In this document: piece by piece, positions 8,097 to 16,482 of the stretch | How the letters are laid out: each line of letters opens with the position of its first letter | How positions within the stretch are numbered: position 1 is the first letter of the stretch | NCBI GenBank assembly: GCA_937927685.1 | Contig: CALBSC010000010.1 | Location: 21,539-85,538, forward strand | Reading direction: 5' to 3' | DNA length: 64,000 bases | Source of the DNA: an uncultured Burkholderiales bacterium | Lineage (GTDB): Bacteria > Pseudomonadota > Gammaproteobacteria > Burkholderiales > Burkholderiaceae_C | Notes under the pieces: model-generated | Databases searched by the model: none | Told to the model about the DNA's origin: nothing | The model's input: only the letters and a program-made list of their open reading frames with translations | Translations under genes and position numbers: made by a program

Positions 8097-8666
8097 ATGA
8101 ATCGTCCCTCTCTCTCTTCCGTTCACCTGTGGGAACAACTGCTGGATATCTATGAAGCCCGGGCCCTGAACCCCTACGGGCTGAGCCTGATCAACCAACG
8201 GGCTCATGCGGTGCAGTCCGGCGAGCTTGCCCGGCAACAGGGTTTGTCAGATTCGCTGGTCACGGCAGCCCTGCTCCACGACATCGGTCACATGGTGCAC
8301 GAGCTCGGGGATCATCCCGCCGCGCAAGGCATTGATGACCAGCACGAGGCGATTGGCGCTGTCTGGTTGTCACAGCATTTCGGCCCGGCTGTGACCGATC
8401 CCGTGCGGTTGCACGTGGCCGCGAAACGGTATCTCTGCACCGTGGAGCCTGCTTACCGTGCTCTTTTGTCGCGCGACTCCATCGAAAGCCTGGCCCTGCA
8501 AGGGGGACTCATGAGCGCAGAGGAAGTGGCCGTCTTTGAACGAGAACCCTATGGCCAGGATGCGGTGAGCCTGCGCCGCATTGATGAACTCGCCAAGGAT
8601 CCTCAGGCGCCCGACCTGGCTTTTGCCGAATTTCGAGAGACCGTCATGCGTGCCTGCGCGGGCTGA
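8097..8666 (+). CDS. PhnZ-like HD-domain di-iron oxygenase of the phosphonate operon
   Basis: A 189-residue HD-domain protein of the group found in phosphonate degradation operons. All six metal ligands of the mixed-valent di-iron oxygenase PhnZ have counterparts: H37 (RAHAVQSG), H61-D62 (LLHDIGHM), H83 (DQHEAIG), H106 (RLHVAAKRYL) and D163 (LRRIDELAK). Y27 aligns with the iron-capping tyrosine of PhnZ, but the neighbouring acidic residue that PhnZ uses near the substrate amine appears to be S30. PhnZ cleaves 1-hydroxy-2-aminoethylphosphonate to glycine and phosphate; TmpB relatives act on other hydroxyphosphonates. The substrate here is open. The ATG at 8097 gives normal length; a TTG at 8031 overlapping the phnW stop is an alternative. 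It overlaps the convergent Nudix gene by 23 bp. Confidence 0.85.
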   Translation: MNRPSLSSVHLWEQLLDIYEARALNPYGLSLINQRAHAVQSGELARQQGLSDSLVTAALLHDIGHMVHELGDHPAAQGIDDQHEAIGAVWLSQHFGPAVTDPVRLHVAAKRYLCTVEPAYRALLSRDSIESLALQGGLMSAEEVAVFEREPYGQDAVSLRRIDELAKDPQAPDLAFAEFRETVMRACAG

Positions 8667-9543
8667 CACCAGCTGCAAGGGAGGCGTGATCCGGATTGCC
8701 TTCCCCCGCACGCCACGCGAGCGCCATGGCACACGCTGCATCGAGTGTCCAGACCTGATGCCGCATTGAGTCGATCACTTCAGCGGGCGTCAGGCACGCG
8801 AATGACTCGACTTCGCCATCGCGGTTGATGGGCTCTGCTGATGGCTGCAACACCGCATTGAACACCTGAAGGGATTCACTGTGCCAGCCCTCACGCTCCA
8901 TTCGCTCGGTCACGACAGTGCCGACATAGGAGAAAGATGCCACCTGGTCCCGGGACAGCCCGGCCTCCTCCTGCAGCTCGCGCCAGGCACATGACAAGAC
9001 GGATTCGCCGGCAGCCAGGCCACCTGCCGCCAGGTTGTCTCCCATGCCCGGATCAGTGGCCTTGGTCCATGCGCGCTGTGCACGCCACACACGCCCATCG
9101 TGGGTCAGACCATTGATGTGCACCGCATGACTGCGGAACCCAAAGAAGCGAAATGCCGCACGTTCCAGCCGAAACAACTCCATCACCCCCGCTTCACCCG
9201 GCATATCAACTGTGCCCCAGCTGGCGTAGGCCTCATCGCGCCATCCCGTGATCCATCCGGCCTGACGCAACCCATCAGCGGCCTGACGTAGCTGGTCACT
9301 GCGCGTCTGGCTGTCAAGGTGTTCGGCCGGCCAACGCCAGCCTCGTTCCTGTTTCGCCAGGGGTAACCAGGCCCCGAGAGCCTCGACCCGATCGGGTGAG
9401 ATCAACCCCAGCGGCTGGGCGCCCAGGGTCAGCGGCCACCAGCCGTCTGGTGCAGCCTGACGAGCCTGGGCCAGCACCTCTTGCAGATAAAGGTGGTCAC
9501 GTTTTTCCAGCGGGGGTTGGGGCACTGCCATCACGGACCTCAT
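8644..9543 (-). CDS. Nudix hydrolase with N-terminal DUF4743-like domain (copy 1)
   Basis: A 299-residue protein with an N-terminal domain (about residues 10-125, including LFRLERAAFRFFGFRSHAVHINGL) and a Nudix fold. The Nudix box fits G-x5-E-x7-REUxEExGU exactly: GGLAAGE, seven residues, then RELQEEAGL. Plant and yeast relatives are annotated as thiamine-pyrophosphokinase-related or Nudix 20/24 and act on damaged nucleotides or thiamine derivatives. The bacterial substrate is not known. A close paralogue lies at 20424-21281 on the other strand. The gene converges on the HD oxygenase gene. An ATG at 9531 is an alternative start. Confidence 0.88.
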   Translation of the reverse strand: MRSVMAVPQPPLEKRDHLYLQEVLAQARQAAPDGWWPLTLGAQPLGLISPDRVEALGAWLPLAKQERGWRWPAEHLDSQTRSDQLRQAADGLRQAGWITGWRDEAYASWGTVDMPGEAGVMELFRLERAAFRFFGFRSHAVHINGLTHDGRVWRAQRAWTKATDPGMGDNLAAGGLAAGESVLSCAWRELQEEAGLSRDQVASFSYVGTVVTERMEREGWHSESLQVFNAVLQPSAEPINRDGEVESFACLTPAEVIDSMRHQVWTLDAACAMALAWRAGEGNPDHASLAAGVSPRRHA

Positions 9544-9676
9544 CAGGGGTGGATGTGAGGGGATGCTACTGGAGATTTGACGTCAGGGTAGGGGGGGCGT
9601 CACGCCAGCGAAATCCTCATGTCACAGATATTTCATCGAGCCCGGGTAGGCTAGTCCCTCTGATTCACTGGTTCCC

Positions 9677-10852
9677 ATGACAAGCCCCGTCCATCTTTCC
9701 AACATCCACAAATCCTTTGGCACCACCACGGTGCTCCAGGGGGTGTCGCTGGCCGTCCAGCCCGGTGAATTTGTGTCACTGCTGGGCCCTTCAGGTTGTG
9801 GGAAATCCACCTTGTTGCGCATCATTGCAGGACTGGAGCAGCCAGACCAGGGCGATGTTCACATTGGCGACCGACAGGTCAACGGCGTGTCAGCACGCGA
9901 GCGCAACGTGGCCATGGTCTTCCAGAACTATGCGCTTTATCCGCATATGACGGTGCGAGACAACATTGCCATGCCCTTGATCATGGACCGTCTGGGATGG
10001 TTGGCTCGTCAGCCTGTGGTCGCGGACTGGTGGCCCGCCAATCGCGCGACGCTGCGGGATATCGATAACGAGGTTCGCGCTGTCGCCGCCAGTTTGCAGT
10101 TGGGCACACTGCTGCAGCGCAAACCCGGTCAGTTATCGGGGGGTCAACGTCAGCGCGTGGCACTCGCGCGTGCCATGGTGCGTGACCCATCGATTTTCCT
10201 GATGGATGAACCGCTGTCAAACCTGGATGCCAAATTGCGCGTCGAAGTCCGGGACGAATTGGCGGACTTGCATCAGCGCCTGGGTGCCTCCTTCCTGTAC
10301 GTCACGCACGACCAGAACGAAGCCCTGACCCTCTCGCACCGGGTGGCGGTGATGGACAAGGGAAGAATCCTGCAATTGGATACCCCTCAGCGCCTGTACG
10401 AAGCGCCCGCCAACCTCGCCGTGGCCCGGTTCATTGGCTCGCCCATGATCAACACTTGGGAGATTGCGGTTGACGCGTCCGGCCAGTTCCAGGATTGGTC
10501 CGGTTTGCATCAGTGCGGTGCCGTCCAGTCGTGTCCCCTCACGCTGGGTCTTCGCCCTGAGCACCTGCAAGTGGCCAGGGGGACTGAGTTTGAGCACCCG
10601 GTGGATTGTCAGGCGCAGGTGAAGGTGCGCCGCTGTGAGCACCAGGGGCCGGAGTGGTTGCTGCAGTTGCAGACCAACACGTCACCCCCCATTGCCCTGC
10701 AAGCGAGGGTGCCTCACCGTCGGCTTGACCGTATGCCTGTCCACGGCGACCGGATCACGGTTGGCTGGCGCCTGACGGATGTTCTGGCCTTTGACACCCA
10801 CGGAAACCGGCTTGAGGTGACGTGGGGCTCAACTTCCCGAGTGGCGGCATGA
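9677..10852 (+). CDS. ABC transporter ATP-binding protein, UgpC/MalK family
   Basis: ATPase of a carbohydrate-type importer (CUT1 family), 391 residues. The nucleotide-binding domain shows Walker A GPSGCGKST, Q-loop FQNYALYPHMTV, signature LSGGQRQRVALARAM, Walker B IFLMDEPLSNLDAKLR and the H-loop VTHDQNEAL. Residues about 105-130 carry an extra segment (around LARQPVVADWWPANR) not usual in UgpC. The C-terminal third is the regulatory OB-fold (TOBE) region, with FIGSPMIN at its start. It opens a five- or six-gene operon and overlaps the next permease by ATGA. Substrate is inferred from the neighbours to be glycerol-3-phosphate or a glycerophosphodiester. Confidence 0.88.
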   Translation: MTSPVHLSNIHKSFGTTTVLQGVSLAVQPGEFVSLLGPSGCGKSTLLRIIAGLEQPDQGDVHIGDRQVNGVSARERNVAMVFQNYALYPHMTVRDNIAMPLIMDRLGWLARQPVVADWWPANRATLRDIDNEVRAVAASLQLGTLLQRKPGQLSGGQRQRVALARAMVRDPSIFLMDEPLSNLDAKLRVEVRDELADLHQRLGASFLYVTHDQNEALTLSHRVAVMDKGRILQLDTPQRLYEAPANLAVARFIGSPMINTWEIAVDASGQFQDWSGLHQCGAVQSCPLTLGLRPEHLQVARGTEFEHPVDCQAQVKVRRCEHQGPEWLLQLQTNTSPPIALQARVPHRRLDRMPVHGDRITVGWRLTDVLAFDTHGNRLEVTWGSTSRVAA

Positions 10853-11754
10853 CGCCTGCGGTCCAGCAGACGACAGTGACAGGGGCTCGTCATCCCGTCA
10901 GTTGGGTGCCCCTGGGTCTGGCGGCCCCCGCAGCCCTTTTGCTGATACTGCTGTACGTGATTCCCATCATCTGCCTGGTGTTGCTCAGTTTCACCGACTA
11001 TGAATTGGGCGCACTCGAGAGTCGCTGGATCGGATGGAACAACTTCGCCCGCATTGCGCAGGATGCTGTCTTCCTGCGCTCCATTCGAAACACCTTGCTG
11101 TATGTGGCCCTGGTGATTCCCACCAGCGTGCTGCTGGGACTGGTGTTTGCCCTGCTCATTCACCGCCGTCGAGCGACGCGATCGCTGTATGAAGTGATTT
11201 ACTTTCTGCCGGTGACATCCACCCTCATTGCCATGGCGACGGTCTGGCAATTCCTGCTGCATCCCAAGCTGGGACCTGTCAATCAGTTGCTCCAGCAACT
11301 CGGACTTGCTTCCCAGGCCTTTATCACAGACCCCAACTGGGTCATTCCCACCCTGGCCATGATCGGCGCCTGGCAGATGGTTGGCTTCAACATGATTCTC
11401 TTCCTGGCCGGGCTCTCCAATATCCCGCGCGAGCTGTATGACGCCGCCGCCGTGGATGGTGCAAATGGCGGGCTGGACCGGTTCACCCGCATCACCTGGC
11501 CGCAATTGGGGCCGACCACCTTGTTTGTCGTCATCACCACCTGCATCTCGGCCTTCAAGGTGTTTGACACCGTGGCGACGCTGACGCAGGGACGGGGTGA
11601 ATCCGAGGTGTTGCTGTATGCCATCTACCTCGAGGGATTCCAGTATTTCAAGATGGGTTACGCCAGTGCGCTGACCCTGGTGTTCCTGGCATTCATTCTC
11701 GTGTGCTCCATCTGGCAATTGCGCCACTGGGACCGCAAGGTGCACTACGCATGA
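10849..11754 (+). CDS. ABC transporter permease, UgpA-like
   Basis: First of two CUT1-family inner-membrane permeases, 301 residues with about six membrane helices (for example LGLAAPAALLLILLYVIPIIC). The EAA loop that docks on the ATPase is seen as ELYDAAAVDGANGGLDRFTRITWP. The ATG at 10849 overlaps the stop of the ATPase gene (ATGA), which decides the start over the upstream ATG at 10822. Its own stop overlaps the next permease gene in the same way, so the three are translationally linked. Confidence 0.88.
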   Translation: MTPAVQQTTVTGARHPVSWVPLGLAAPAALLLILLYVIPIICLVLLSFTDYELGALESRWIGWNNFARIAQDAVFLRSIRNTLLYVALVIPTSVLLGLVFALLIHRRRATRSLYEVIYFLPVTSTLIAMATVWQFLLHPKLGPVNQLLQQLGLASQAFITDPNWVIPTLAMIGAWQMVGFNMILFLAGLSNIPRELYDAAAVDGANGGLDRFTRITWPQLGPTTLFVVITTCISAFKVFDTVATLTQGRGESEVLLYAIYLEGFQYFKMGYASALTLVFLAFILVCSIWQLRHWDRKVHYA

Positions 11755-12575
11755 TGGCCGTGATGCGTCGAGTGTTGCCTCACGCTGTGCTGCTCCTGGG
11801 CGCCGGGTGGATGCTCATGCCCTTTGTATGGATGCTCTGCACCGCTTTCAAGGACCCGAGCGAGATTTTCGAAGCATCGCTGTGGCCCTGGCCGCGCACC
11901 TGGTATGGGTGGACGCATTTTCTCGAGGTGTTGAAAACAGCGCCCATGGCTCGCTACATGTTCAACGGGGCCGTTGTCTGTGGTGGCATTCTGATCGTAC
12001 AACTGCTGGTGGCGATTCCGGCAGCCTACGCATTGGCGAAGCATCAGTTCCGGGGGCGGGATACATTGCTGTTGGGCATATTGGCCGCCTTGACGATTCC
12101 CATTCAGGTGACGGCCTTGCCGCTGTATCTGGGGCTGTCCGCCCTGGGCTGGCTCAACACCTACCTGGCCCAGATGTTGCCCTTTTTCCTGTCGATGTTC
12201 GCCATCTTTTTGTTGCGACAGCATTTCAAGTCTTTCCCCGATGAAATCATCCAGGCCGCCCGACTGGACGGAATGACGGAGTGGGAAATTGTCTGGCGTG
12301 TTGTGACGCCGTCCGCAACGCCAGCCATTGCCGCGTTCTCGATTTTTTCGCTGGTGGCGCACTGGAACGATTTGTACTGGCCCATGATCGTCATCTCCAG
12401 CACAGAGCTGGCGCCTCCGCCGCTGGGCATGCTGCTGTTTGCCACGGCGGAGTCGGGGGCCAACTATGGTGCCCTGATGGCTGGCGCCACCTTGATCACT
12501 GCGCCCATGGTGCTGGCCTTTTTGCTGGCCCGACGCCGCTTCATCCAGGGCATCACGATGACCGGATTTCGTTGA
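11751..12575 (+). CDS. ABC transporter permease, UgpE-like
   Basis: Second CUT1-family permease, 274 residues with about six helices. The EAA loop is EIIQAARLDGMTEWEIVWRVV, followed by TPSATPAIAAFSIFSLVAHWNDLYWP, a typical UgpE/MalG ending. The ATG at 11751 overlaps the previous stop by ATGA. It pairs with the UgpA-like protein to form the transmembrane channel of the importer. The binding protein gene follows after 47 bp. Confidence 0.88.
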   Translation: MMAVMRRVLPHAVLLLGAGWMLMPFVWMLCTAFKDPSEIFEASLWPWPRTWYGWTHFLEVLKTAPMARYMFNGAVVCGGILIVQLLVAIPAAYALAKHQFRGRDTLLLGILAALTIPIQVTALPLYLGLSALGWLNTYLAQMLPFFLSMFAIFLLRQHFKSFPDEIIQAARLDGMTEWEIVWRVVTPSATPAIAAFSIFSLVAHWNDLYWPMIVISSTELAPPPLGMLLFATAESGANYGALMAGATLITAPMVLAFLLARRRFIQGITMTGFR

Positions 12576-12622
12576 TACCCGTGTTTCCCCGTTTCTTTTC
12601 ATTCACCCACTCAGGAGAGCCC

Positions 12623-13903
12623 ATGAAATTCATTCGCAAAACCCTGGCCGCACTTGGCCTGGCGGCGTGCGCCGTGTCGCCTGCCGTGGCGCAATCCAGC
12701 GTCACGCTCGATGTGCTGTATTGCTACCCCAGTTTCGCCCGCTTTCACGAACCCCTGGCTGCGGAGTTCATGAAGACGCATCCCAACATCAAGATTCAGT
12801 TCCGTGCACCGTCGGCCAGCTACGATGATGGGCACCAGGTGATTTTGCGCAGCGCGGTGACCAACCAGTTGCCCGATGTGTACTACTCGGGCTTTCACCT
12901 CCTGGGTGAAATGGCCCGCACACTGGAAAAGCGCGGACAGATTGTGGATCTGTCGCCCTGGCTCAAGGGGGAGGCAGGCAACTTCGCCAGCACGCAGTTC
13001 GCGCCGCGCATGATGTCACTGTCGCAGGTGGACGGCAAGCAGTTCGGTCTGGCCTTCAACGCCTCGTCGCCCATCATGTACTTCAACGTTGATCTGGTGC
13101 GCCGTGCCGGCGGAGACCCGAAAAACATGCCCAATACCTGGGACGGTCTGATCCAGCTCGCGGGCAAGATCAAGGCGCTGGGTGGCGACGTCAACGGGAT
13201 GTCCTATGACGTCAACGCCTGGCCCGATGACTGGCTGTTTCAAGGCATGATCTACCAGCAGGGCGGAAAACTGGTTGAGCCTGGCACCAAGAAGGTGGGC
13301 TTCAACAACGCGGTGGGCCTGCAAGCCCTGAAAACAATGCGCCGTTTTGTGACCGATGGCGGCATGCAACTGGTGGACTGGGATCAATCGCGACAGCAGT
13401 TCGGCGCGGGCAAGACAGGCATTTTGTTTTCCACCCCGGCGCATCTTAAAATTGTGACCGATATGGTGGGTACCAAGTTCGATTGGTCCACGGCCCGCTT
13501 TCCTCTGGACAACAAAACCACGGGCGGCGTCCCGACGGGTGGCAATGCGGTGGTGATGATGGCCAAGGACCCCGCCAAACAGAAGGCTGCGTGGGAGTTC
13601 ATCAAGTTTGTCACCAGTCCCGAAGCCCAAAAAGTGGTGGTGGAAATGACCGGGTATCTGCCGACCAATCAACTGGCAATGGGTGCCGATTACCTGGGGC
13701 CTTTTTATGACAAAAACCCCAACTTCCGCACCGCGACCACGCAGATTGACAAGTCGTTGCCGTGGGGTGGCTACCCCGGCGGGCAATCCGTGCGTATCTG
13801 GCGCGCCCAACGCGATGTGGTGGCCAGCGTGATGCGCGGCGACAAGACGCCCGAGGCCGCATTGCCCGAGCTGGTGAAGGCCACCGAAGCCCTCATGGAG
13901 TGA
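12623..13903 (+). CDS. ABC transporter periplasmic binding protein, UgpB-like
   Basis: Periplasmic receptor of the importer, 426 residues. A cleavable signal peptide is clear (MKFIRKTLAALGLAACAV, cleavage after AVAQ). The mature protein shows the extracellular-binding family 1 layout: LDVLYCYPSFARFHEPLAAEFMKTHP at the start, YYSGFHLLGEMART, FNASSPIMYFNVDLVRRAGG, and a late PTGGNAVVMMAKDPAKQKAAWEFIKFV. AGGAG at 12612-12617 precedes the chosen ATG. Similarity is greatest to UgpB-type glycerol-3-phosphate receptors. The GpdQ-like enzyme downstream supports glycerophosphodiester or glycerol-3-phosphate as ligand, but this is not proved by sequence. Confidence 0.87.
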   Translation: MKFIRKTLAALGLAACAVSPAVAQSSVTLDVLYCYPSFARFHEPLAAEFMKTHPNIKIQFRAPSASYDDGHQVILRSAVTNQLPDVYYSGFHLLGEMARTLEKRGQIVDLSPWLKGEAGNFASTQFAPRMMSLSQVDGKQFGLAFNASSPIMYFNVDLVRRAGGDPKNMPNTWDGLIQLAGKIKALGGDVNGMSYDVNAWPDDWLFQGMIYQQGGKLVEPGTKKVGFNNAVGLQALKTMRRFVTDGGMQLVDWDQSRQQFGAGKTGILFSTPAHLKIVTDMVGTKFDWSTARFPLDNKTTGGVPTGGNAVVMMAKDPAKQKAAWEFIKFVTSPEAQKVVVEMTGYLPTNQLAMGADYLGPFYDKNPNFRTATTQIDKSLPWGGYPGGQSVRIWRAQRDVVASVMRGDKTPEAALPELVKATEALME

Positions 13904-13934
13904 CGCCGCTGACTCATTGACCAGGAACCTCGAC

Positions 13935-14756
13935 ATGTTGATTGCCCAATTCAGTGACACCCACATCAAGCCCGAAGGCCAACTGGCCTACTCGGTGGTC
14001 GATACGCATCAGATGCTCGAACAAGCGATCGGTCATTTGTTGCAATTGCCGCAACAACCGGATGTGGTGGTCATCAGTGGTGATCTCGTGGACGCAGGTT
14101 CCGTGGTCGAGTACGAACGGCTGGCAGTCCTGCTGGAGCGTTTGCCCATGCCGGTGCTCATGGTCCCTGGCAACCACGATGATCGCGACCAGATGCGTCA
14201 GGTTTTTCGTGACCATCCGGGCATCGAGGCCACGGGATTTTGGCAGTTTGCCTTGCAGTACGACCCGTGGCCGGTTCGCATCATTGGGGTCGATACTGTG
14301 ATGGCTGGCACCAGCGGGGGGACGCTGTGCGCCGAGCGGTTATCCTGGCTGGATACTGTTCTGGCGCAGGCGCCCAATACGCCCACACTGGTGGTGATGC
14401 ACCATCCGCCTTTCATCACCGGCATTGGCCACATGGATGACATCGGGTTGGAGCAGCGGCAGGCCTTTGCGCAAGTGATCGGGAAACACGCTCAGATCGA
14501 GCGCATTGTCTGCGGTCATTTGCACCGCCATATCCATGCCCTGGTGTCAGGTCGTTCTGTTCTCACGTCTCCCAGCACCGCGCACACCGTGCAACTTGAC
14601 CTGGCCCGCGACGCAGCGGCTGAATTCAGGATGGAACCGGCGGGCTATTTGCTGCACTGGTGGAACGGTGAGCAACTGGTGACGCATCAGGCTCACGCGG
14701 TTGACAGCGCAGGGCCTTACCCGTTTTTTGATGAGTCCGGGCAACTCATCCTGTGA
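13935..14756 (+). CDS. gpdQ: GpdQ-like glycerophosphodiesterase (binuclear metallophosphoesterase)
   Basis: A 273-residue calcineurin-like metallophosphoesterase. The ligands fall at D8 and H10 (QFSDTH), D50 (VISGD), N80 (VPGN), H156 (VMHHPP), H195 and H197 (CGHLH), which are the same residue numbers as the two metal sites of Enterobacter GpdQ. That enzyme hydrolyses glycerophosphodiesters and many other phosphate mono- and diesters. It has no signal peptide, so it acts in the cytoplasm on imported substrate. It follows the UgpB-like gene by 31 bp and most likely processes what the importer brings in, releasing glycerol-3-phosphate. A cyclic-nucleotide (CpdA) role is less likely given the match to GpdQ. 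Start chosen at the ATG with AGGA upstream. Confidence 0.82.
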   Translation: MLIAQFSDTHIKPEGQLAYSVVDTHQMLEQAIGHLLQLPQQPDVVVISGDLVDAGSVVEYERLAVLLERLPMPVLMVPGNHDDRDQMRQVFRDHPGIEATGFWQFALQYDPWPVRIIGVDTVMAGTSGGTLCAERLSWLDTVLAQAPNTPTLVVMHHPPFITGIGHMDDIGLEQRQAFAQVIGKHAQIERIVCGHLHRHIHALVSGRSVLTSPSTAHTVQLDLARDAAAEFRMEPAGYLLHWWNGEQLVTHQAHAVDSAGPYPFFDESGQLIL

Positions 14757-14760
14757 CGGC

Positions 14761-15444
14761 ATGAAGCGCTGCTGGGTTTTTCTTTTCTCATTGGCCTGCC
14801 ATGGTGTCAGCATGGCAGCGCGCCCCTTTGTCACCGATGATGCCCGGCTGACCAACGAGGGGCAGTGCCAGCTCGAAAGCTGGACCCGGCGCTACAGCAA
14901 CAGCACGGAGTCCTGGGCCTTGCCGGCGTGCAACCCCTTCGGTAATTTCGAACTCAGCCTGGGCACGGGTGTGGCGCATGACACGCAGGGCGTTCGCACC
15001 CAGGATTACATTGTTCAAGGCAAAACCCTGGTGCGAAAACTGTCCACGGACGACTGGGGCTGGGGCGTTGCGGTGGGCCACATCATGCACCCGGCGGTCA
15101 ACCCGGGGCCCAACCTGATGGGCAACACCTATGCCTACATTCCCATCTCGCGCTCTTTCAGGCAAGACGACATCATCATGCACCTCAACGTGGGTTGGCT
15201 CAAGGACAAGGCCACGGGCCAAAACAAGACAACCTGGGGGATCGGCAGCGAATTGAAGCTCGGCTCGCGTCTGCTGGGCATTGCCGAGGCCTTTGGTGAC
15301 AGCACGGCTTCGCCGTATTTCCAGACGGGCTTTCGCTTCGCGGTTCGGCCTGATCTGTTTCAGGTCGACATGACGATCGGCAAACAACACCACGGCACAG
15401 GCGAGAGCCGCTGGCTGTCGTTTGGCATTCGCTACACCCCCTGA
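14761..15444 (+). CDS. Exported protein of unknown function, probably outer-membrane or periplasmic
   Basis: A 227-residue protein starting four bases after the phosphodiesterase stop. Residues 1-20 form a signal peptide (MKRCWVFLFSLACHGVSMA), cleaved before RPFVTDDAR. The remainder alternates polar and aromatic residues in short stretches that end repeatedly in Gly-rich turns (WGVAVGHIMHP, WGIGSELKLGSR, FQTGFRFAVRPDLFQVDMT, WLSFGIRYTP). This pattern resembles a small beta-barrel of the kind seen in transporter-like or phenol-pathway outer-membrane proteins. I do not recognise a named family. Its position at the end of the Ugp-like operon suggests a role in passage or sensing of the same substrate. 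Confidence 0.7.
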   Translation: MKRCWVFLFSLACHGVSMAARPFVTDDARLTNEGQCQLESWTRRYSNSTESWALPACNPFGNFELSLGTGVAHDTQGVRTQDYIVQGKTLVRKLSTDDWGWGVAVGHIMHPAVNPGPNLMGNTYAYIPISRSFRQDDIIMHLNVGWLKDKATGQNKTTWGIGSELKLGSRLLGIAEAFGDSTASPYFQTGFRFAVRPDLFQVDMTIGKQHHGTGESRWLSFGIRYTP

Positions 15445-15504
15445 GGGGCAATTCAGGTCGGACAGCCATCGCTGCCACGACCCGCTGCTTGCTGCAGCTG
15501 CTTC

Positions 15505-16347
15505 TCAGGCGCCCTTCAGGAAATGTCGACGATAGCGGCTCGGCAAATCCTGCAGACGCATCATCATTGGCAGGTCTGCCGTGTTGAAGTCGGGATCCCA
15601 GGCGGGCGCACCCAACACCTTGGCACCCAGTCGCAAGTAGCCCTTGATGAGGGCAGGGGGCTCCGCCACCACATCCTCCAGGGGCATGTCGACCGGCAAG
15701 GGCAGGCGAGGACGCACTTGCCACTCGATACCGGCCAGGTGCGTTTGACGCAACTGATGCCAGATGCTGGCGGCGGTTTGCGGACTGGCCACCCCATGCA
15801 CCATCATTGGCACACTGGCACAGCCGATCATGATGTCCAGGGAGTTCTGGTGCATGAAGTCGGCCAGGGCTCCCCATAAGGCCAGAATGACGCTGCCTTG
15901 ACGGTGCTCGGGGTGCACGCAGCTGCGGCCCAACTCCACCATGCGCTCGCGGATGCTGCGCAGACGGGTCAGGTCGAACTCGGTATCGGTGTAGGTGGAG
16001 CCCAGGCGGCGGGCCTGGGTGGGTGTCAGCAGCCGGTAGGTGCCAATCACCGCGCCACTGGATTCGTCCTTGACCAGCAAATGCTCGCAGTAGTCGTCAA
16101 ACAGGTCAATGTCATGGCCTTCAACGATCACGGGCAACTTGGCGCCCATCTCGTGGACAAAAACGTCGTGTCTCAGTTTCTGTGCAGCGCGGACTTCGTC
16201 AAGATGTCGGGCCCACTGGACCGTGATGCCGCCACGGGGAGCAACGCCTTGATTCGACGGCTCAGCAACAGGGCCTGGTTGATGAAGTGACCCCCGAGGC
16301 AGAGAAATCAGGGAAAGATCCAGGGTGGGGGTCGGAATTTCTTTCAT
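15505..16347 (-). CDS. OlsB-like N-acyltransferase (ornithine lipid synthesis)
   Basis: A 280-residue GNAT-fold acyltransferase of the OlsB/hemolysin group. The family core is visible: VQWARHLDEVRAAQKLRHDVFVHEMGA, DIDLFDDYCEHLLVKD, GTYRLLTPTQA, and ELGRSCVHPEHRQGSVILALWGALADFM. Such enzymes move a 3-hydroxyacyl chain from acyl carrier protein to ornithine to make lyso-ornithine lipid, a phosphorus-free membrane lipid often made under phosphate limitation. No olsA-like partner is adjacent. The N-terminal 40 residues before the acyltransferase core are extra and unassigned. The phosphate-related genes around it make a phosphate-starvation role attractive but unproved. Confidence 0.75.
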   Translation of the reverse strand: MKEIPTPTLDLSLISLPRGSLHQPGPVAEPSNQGVAPRGGITVQWARHLDEVRAAQKLRHDVFVHEMGAKLPVIVEGHDIDLFDDYCEHLLVKDESSGAVIGTYRLLTPTQARRLGSTYTDTEFDLTRLRSIRERMVELGRSCVHPEHRQGSVILALWGALADFMHQNSLDIMIGCASVPMMVHGVASPQTAASIWHQLRQTHLAGIEWQVRPRLPLPVDMPLEDVVAEPPALIKGYLRLGAKVLGAPAWDPDFNTADLPMMMRLQDLPSRYRRHFLKGA

Positions 16348-16482
16348 CAGTGCTCCAGAGGTTGGGTACCCCTGAAGTCTGAGAGGATTGCATGAAAACG
16401 TAATGACGAATTCAAGTCGAAATGATGACGGCGATGCGCGCCGTGGCTGACCACACCCGCAAGTGGCGGGCGTCCCTTCGGT

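Noticed and set aside
10714..11745. Long minus-strand reading frame of 343 codons opposite the Ugp-like permease
   Set aside because: It is rich in Gln, His, Gly and Arg and lies wholly antisense to a clear permease gene with all motifs; this is a high-GC shadow.
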